DNA from: Cypionkella sp049896245
GTDB taxonomy: Bacteria; Pseudomonadota; Alphaproteobacteria; Rhodobacterales; Rhodobacteraceae
Reading direction: 5' to 3'
DNA: 64,000 nucleotides
Assembly: GCF_049896245.1 (NCBI RefSeq)
Contig: NZ_JAFCTX010000016.1
Coordinates: 1-64,000 of the forward strand
Positions within the stretch are counted from its first letter, which is position 1, and every line of letters begins with the position of its first letter. The notes under the pieces are model-generated. The model did not search any database and was not told where the DNA came from. It worked only from the letters and a program-made list of their open reading frames with translations. Shown in pieces: positions 60,584-64,000 of the stretch. A program made the position numbers and the translations under genes.

Positions 60584-61993
60584 ATGATCCCGTTTGACAA
60601 TTCCTATGTGCGCGATCTGCCCGGCACCTACCTGCGGCAAGCGCCGGACGTGGCACCTGCGCCCGCGCTGGTGGTGCTGAATGAGGCTTTGGCGCAGGAG
60701 CTGGGGCTGGTGATCGAAGATGCCGCTGGCTGGTTTTCCGGGGCTGTGGTGCCGAAAGGGGCCGAGCCTGCGGCTTTGGCCTATGCCGGGCATCAGTTTG
60801 GCGGGTTCTCGCCGAGTTTGGGCGACGGGCGGGCGCATCTGCTGGGCGAGTTCCTTGGGCCCGACGGGCGGCGCTGGGATTTGCAGCTGAAAGGCTCGGG
60901 CCGCACGCCATTTTCGCGCGGTGGCGATGGCAAAGCGGCATTGGGGCCGATGCTGCGGGAATATCTGATTTCCGAGGCGATGGCGGCGTTGCGCATCCCC
61001 ACGACCAGGTCTTTGGCGGTGGTGACAACCGGCGAGTCGGTACTGCGCGAGGCCGGGTCTTTGCCGGGGGCGGTGGTGGCGCGGGTGGCGGCCAGCCATA
61101 TCCGGGTTGGGACATTTCAGTTTTTTAGCGCGCGTGGCGAAGTGGATAAGCTGCGGGCATTGCTGGATTATACCATTGCGCGGCATTATCCCGGCGCAGG
61201 CGGCGCGCTGGGGTTGTTTGATGCGGTGGTGGAACGCCAAGCGCGGTTGATCGCGCAATGGATGGGGGTGGGCTTTATCCACGGCGTGATGAACACCGAC
61301 AATATGGCGCTGTCGGGCGAGACGATTGACTATGGCCCCTGCGCCTTCATGGAGGCTTACGCGCCGGGCACGGTGTTTTCCTCGATTGATCGGCAGGGCC
61401 GCTATGCCTATGCCAATCAGCCGCTGATTATGGGCTGGAATCTGGCGCGGTTGGCCGAGACTTTGCTGCCGTTTTTCGATGCGGATGCGGATAGGGCGGT
61501 GGATCTGGCCAATGCGAGGCTGGGGGGGATTGCGGAAATTTATCGGGCGGAATGGCTCGCGGTGATGCGGGCCAAGCTGGGGTTGCTCGGGACCGATGCA
61601 GGCGATGGTGCGCTGGCGGATGATTTTCTAGCGGCGATCCAAGGGGTTGATTGGACGCTGGCGTTTCGGCGGCTGGCGGGGGCGGTGGAGGATGAGACCG
61701 CTCTGCTGGCGTTGTGCGAGGATGCAACGGAGTTGAAAGCTTGGCTGCCGCGGTGGCGGGCGCGGCTGCGACCGGATGCAAGCCCTGCGCTGCGGGCGGT
61801 TAACCCGGCGGTTATTCCGCGCAATCATCTGGTGGAGGCGGCGCTGGAGGCGGCGACTTTGGGTGATCTGACCCCGTTTCACGCGCTTTTGGCGCAGCTG
61901 CAGGACCCGTTCGGGCCGGAGACCGGGCGTGAGGCGTTTACTTTGGCGGCACCCACGGGGTTTGGTCGCTATGTCACTTACTGTGGCACGTGA
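60584..61993 (+). CDS. selO: SelO family protein adenylyltransferase (YdiU)
   Basis: A pseudokinase-fold enzyme that AMPylates Ser, Thr or Tyr of target proteins in the redox response. The 469-residue protein has WDLQLKGSGRTPFSRGGDGK, the loop GFIHGVMNTDNMALSGETID, the metal-binding DYGPCAFME and QPLIMGWNLARLAETLLP. The conserved C-terminal Cys is present in TYCGT at the very end (cysteine in place of selenocysteine). ATG 60584 follows AAAGGAG. Confidence 0.95.
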   Translation: MIPFDNSYVRDLPGTYLRQAPDVAPAPALVVLNEALAQELGLVIEDAAGWFSGAVVPKGAEPAALAYAGHQFGGFSPSLGDGRAHLLGEFLGPDGRRWDLQLKGSGRTPFSRGGDGKAALGPMLREYLISEAMAALRIPTTRSLAVVTTGESVLREAGSLPGAVVARVAASHIRVGTFQFFSARGEVDKLRALLDYTIARHYPGAGGALGLFDAVVERQARLIAQWMGVGFIHGVMNTDNMALSGETIDYGPCAFMEAYAPGTVFSSIDRQGRYAYANQPLIMGWNLARLAETLLPFFDADADRAVDLANARLGGIAEIYRAEWLAVMRAKLGLLGTDAGDGALADDFLAAIQGVDWTLAFRRLAGAVEDETALLALCEDATELKAWLPRWRARLRPDASPALRAVNPAVIPRNHLVEAALEAATLGDLTPFHALLAQLQDPFGPETGREAFTLAAPTGFGRYVTYCGT

Positions 61994-62000
61994 CCAGGGC

Positions 62001-62042
62001 GGAATTCGCGCGAATTCCGGGCACGATTTCCGCGCGGAAATC
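62001..62042 (+). other. Two adjacent perfect 18-base palindromes
   Basis: GGAATTCGCGCGAATTCC (62001-62018) and GATTTCCGCGCGGAAATC (62025-62042) are each perfect and lie six bases apart, eight bases after the selO stop and 57 bases before the XRE/cupin regulator. They share the GCGCG centre. They can be a double hairpin ending selO or a double operator for the regulator downstream. Confidence 0.85.
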
Positions 62043-62098
62043 GGCGTGGTACGGGTTGGGGCGTTGACGGATGGCTTCTGTCTAGGCAGGGTAGCGCC

Positions 62099-62659
62099 AT
62101 GAATCCAAGGTCTGATATCCATGACAGGTTGGCGGCCTCGCTGCGTGAGGCGCGCAAGGCGCGGGGGCTGAGCCTTGATGCGGTGGCCAAGCTATCCGGT
62201 GTCAGCCGATCCATGGTCAGCCAGATCGAGCGTGGGGAATCTTCGCCCACTGTGGCGACCTTGTGGAATCTGACGCAGGCCTTGCAGGTGGATTTCGCGG
62301 GGCTGCTGGAGGGCCGGACCGAGGTGGGGATCGAAGTGGTCCGCGCGGGTGCGGCGCCGGTGATTGGTGGGCGCGGTATTGGGGTTACGATCCGCATCCT
62401 GTCGCCTGCCGATGCGGTGGGCGAGCATGAGGTTTATGATTTGCGCCTGGCGGCCAATGGCTTGCTGGAATCCGAGCCCCATTCTGCTGGCTGCCGGGAG
62501 CATCTGACGGTGATCGAAGGCCAGATCCGGGTGCGCTCGGGCGAGGATGAGCAGGTGTTGGGGCCGGGCGATACTGCGCGTTATCCGGCGGACCGCGATC
62601 ATGCGATTGCCGCCGAGGCAGGTGCTGCGCGGGTTTTGCTGATTGTACAGGATAGTTGA
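62099..62659 (+). CDS. XRE-family regulator with cupin domain
   Basis: The 186-residue protein has an N-terminal HTH (LREARKARGLSLDAVAKLSG, VSRSMVSQIERGESSPT) and a C-terminal cupin (EHLTVIEGQIRVRSGEDE, LGPGDTARYPADRDHAI). In this family the cupin senses a small metabolite. It lies upstream of kbl-tdh in the same direction, so threonine catabolism is a plausible target. Confidence 0.92.
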   Translation: MNPRSDIHDRLAASLREARKARGLSLDAVAKLSGVSRSMVSQIERGESSPTVATLWNLTQALQVDFAGLLEGRTEVGIEVVRAGAAPVIGGRGIGVTIRILSPADAVGEHEVYDLRLAANGLLESEPHSAGCREHLTVIEGQIRVRSGEDEQVLGPGDTARYPADRDHAIAAEAGAARVLLIVQDS

Positions 62660-62662
62660 GGC

Positions 62663-62712
62663 GGGCGGGGGCTAGCCCCCACACCCCTAGGATATTTAGG
62701 CCAATGTGAAAT
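62663..62712 (+). repeat. Composite intergenic element copy 9, behind the XRE/cupin gene
   Basis: The palindrome GGGGGCTAGCCCCC (62667-62680) is followed by ACACCCCTAGGATATTTAGG and CCAATGTGAAAT. It starts four bases after the regulator stop and reads in the same direction. Confidence 0.75.
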
Positions 62713-62715
62713 GGA

Positions 62716-62731
62716 ATCCGTTTGAGCGGAT
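62716..62731 (+). promoter_or_regulatory. Candidate operator upstream of the kbl promoter
   Basis: ATCCGTTTGAGCGGAT is an imperfect inverted repeat (six of seven arm bases match) 14 bases upstream of the -35 box. A second ATCCG half-site occurs at 62773-62777, over the end of the -10 box. It could be bound by the XRE/cupin protein encoded just upstream; this is inference. Confidence 0.45.
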
Positions 62732-62745
62732 GGATTTCCGTTATG

Positions 62746-62774
62746 TTGACTTCTATCTTGGTCTGCGGTTATAT
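62746..62774 (+). promoter_or_regulatory. Sigma-70-type promoter of kbl
   Basis: TTGACT (62746-62751), a 17-base spacer and TTATAT (62769-62774) form a good consensus promoter 25 bases before the kbl ATG. The ribosome-binding sequence GGAGG lies at about 62785-62789. Confidence 0.7.
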
Positions 62775-62799
62775 CCGTTAAGTTGGAGGAAATTCTGCC

Positions 62800-63990
62800 A
62801 TGACAGATACACGATTTCTAAACCATTTGCGCGATACGCTTGCCGGGATTGAGGCCGATGGGCTGATGAAACGGGAGCGGTTGATTGAGGGCGGGCAGGG
62901 CGCACGCGTGCGGGTGGCGGGGCGCGAGATGCTTAACCTTTGCGCCAATAATTATCTGGGTTTGGCGGATGATGCTCGGCTGGTTCATGCTGCCAAGGCG
63001 GCGATGGACAGTCACGGCTATGGCATGGCCTCGGTGCGGTTCATCTGCGGCACGCAGGATTTGCATCGTCAGTTGGAGCAGCGGATCGCCAGCTATCTGG
63101 GGATGGAGGATTCGATCCTGTTCGCCGCCTGCTTTGATGCCAATGGTGGGTTGTTTGAGCCGCTTTTGGGCGAGGCGGATGCGATTGTCTCTGACAGCCT
63201 TAACCATGCGTCAATCATCGACGGCGTGCGGCTGTGCAAAGCCAAGCGTTACCGCTTTGCAAATAATGACATGGTGGACCTTGAGGTGCAGCTTGCGACC
63301 GCCGTGAAGGATGGCGCGCGGTTCATCATGATTGCCACCGATGGCGTGTTTTCGATGGATGGCACACTCGCGAATTTGCCGATGATTGCGGCGCTGGCAG
63401 AGAAATACGGTGCCTTGACCATGGTGGATGATTGCCATGCCACCGGGTTTATGGGGCCGCAGGGACGGGGAACGCCGTTTCATGCGGGCGTGAAGGTTGA
63501 CGTTTTGACCGGAACTTTGGGCAAAGCTTTGGGCGGGGCTTTGGGCGGCTATATCGCTGGGCCGCAGCCGATGATTGATCTTTTGCGCCAGCGCGCGCGG
63601 CCCTATCTGTTCTCAAACGCTTTGCCGCCTGCGGTGGTGGGGGCGGCTCTGGCGGCGCTGGATATTGTTGAAGCAGCCGATGATTTGCGCGCGCAGCTGT
63701 TCCACAATGCCGCCTATTGGCGGGCGGGGTTGGAGGCGATTGGCTTTCGTCTGTTGCCCGGAGAGCATCCGATTGTGCCGGTGATGCTGGGCGATGCACC
63801 GCTTGCGCAGGCGTTTGCGCGGGCTTTGGATGCGCGCGGGGTGATGGTTTCGGCGTTTTTCTATCCGGTGGTGCCGCACGGGCAGGCGCGGATCAGGACG
63901 CAGATGAATGCGGCTCTTTCAACCGATGATCTGGATTTCGCGCTGGCGGCGTTTGAGGCGGCGGGTAGGGAAGTGAGGGCGATCCGATGA
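62800..63990 (+). CDS. kbl: Glycine C-acetyltransferase (2-amino-3-ketobutyrate CoA ligase)
   Basis: Cleaves 2-amino-3-ketobutyrate with CoA to glycine and acetyl-CoA, the second step of threonine breakdown. The 396-residue alpha-oxoamine synthase has LCANNYLGLADD, SVRFICGTQDLHRQLE, TMVDDCHATGFMGPQGRG and the PLP lysine in TGTLGKALGGALGGY. It overlaps the next start by four bases (ATGA). Confidence 0.96.
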   Translation: MTDTRFLNHLRDTLAGIEADGLMKRERLIEGGQGARVRVAGREMLNLCANNYLGLADDARLVHAAKAAMDSHGYGMASVRFICGTQDLHRQLEQRIASYLGMEDSILFAACFDANGGLFEPLLGEADAIVSDSLNHASIIDGVRLCKAKRYRFANNDMVDLEVQLATAVKDGARFIMIATDGVFSMDGTLANLPMIAALAEKYGALTMVDDCHATGFMGPQGRGTPFHAGVKVDVLTGTLGKALGGALGGYIAGPQPMIDLLRQRARPYLFSNALPPAVVGAALAALDIVEAADDLRAQLFHNAAYWRAGLEAIGFRLLPGEHPIVPVMLGDAPLAQAFARALDARGVMVSAFFYPVVPHGQARIRTQMNAALSTDDLDFALAAFEAAGREVRAIR

Positions 63991-64000
63991 AAGCTTTGGT
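63987..64000 (+). CDS. tdh: Probable L-threonine 3-dehydrogenase, first codons only
   Basis: ATG at 63987 overlaps the kbl stop and encodes Met-Lys-Ala-Leu before the window ends. The position behind kbl and the first residues fit tdh. Too little is present to prove it. Confidence 0.6.

Overview
The window looks like the chromosome of a GC-rich alphaproteobacterium of the order Rhodobacterales (Rhodobacter/Paracoccus-type). The basis is the strong G/C third-position bias, the late cobaltochelatase genes cobS-cobT, a direct-repeat SOS box of the alphaproteobacterial type in front of lexA, the gene order ppiD-trpE / trpG-trpD-trpC-moaC-moeA-lexA / comEC / gltX / gltA, and short intergenic elements of a kind I recall from this order. 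Most of the window is core genome. About 60 protein genes and two tRNAs are supported.

Layout. At the left edge a phage-type integrase runs out of the window, next to the 3' end of a tRNA-Ile(CAU) gene, so an integrated element probably lies further left. Then come purM-purN, rnd, a lipoprotein, sufE, a DUF427 gene, an aminopeptidase P, cobT and cobS, and a Tat-exported msrB (0.8-11 kb). At 11-17 kb there is a methyltransferase/GT4 glycosyltransferase pair, a J-domain protein, bolA and malate synthase G. At 17-18.4 kb an ArsR-type repressor with two putative operators leads two AHSA1/SRPBCC proteins. From 18.4 to 28 kb are a DUF2256 microprotein coupled to a cryptochrome/photolyase, pepN, a lytic-transglycosylase-like protein, gatB, a frameshifted glutathione S-transferase, a DUF4177 gene, a hisC-like aminotransferase and a DUF1992 gene. 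From 28 to 37 kb are valS, a VOC protein, a DUF3592-like membrane protein, and a polyamine-related group (Lrp-type regulator divergent from an ornithine decarboxylase, a DUF2235 hydrolase, N-carbamoylputrescine amidase).

From 37 to 53 kb is the trp/moa/lexA supercluster: gltA, gltX, comEC, lexA, moeA-moaC-trpC-trpD-trpG, a divergently transcribed polysaccharide-deacetylase-like gene, then trpE and ppiD. From 53 to 64 kb are an aminotransferase, a DUF2127 gene whose 3' end is tandemly duplicated, gpt, a LysE exporter, fabI divergent from pdxH, a two-domain cold-shock protein overlapping a DUF192 gene, tRNA-Pro with a 17-bp repeat array at its 3' end, selO, an XRE/cupin regulator, and kbl with the first codons of tdh.

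The most unusual content is between genes. (i) A dispersed composite element (a C/G-rich hairpin, then a CTCC-GGGAG or CCC-GGG motif followed by TATTT) occurs about nine times, often directly after a stop codon. (ii) A palindrome around GGCGGGGTGAACCCCGCC occurs three times, each at a gene 3' end. (iii) There are two unrelated minisatellites with the same 17-bp period, one starting in the CCA of tRNA-Pro. (iv) There is a 122-bp tandem duplication. (v) Recognisable operators include an SOS box, ArsR palindromes, two TTAA-N7-TTAAC motifs and a kbl promoter. I found no CRISPR array, IS element, toxin-antitoxin pair or defence system inside the window; the left-edge island is the most likely place for such cargo.
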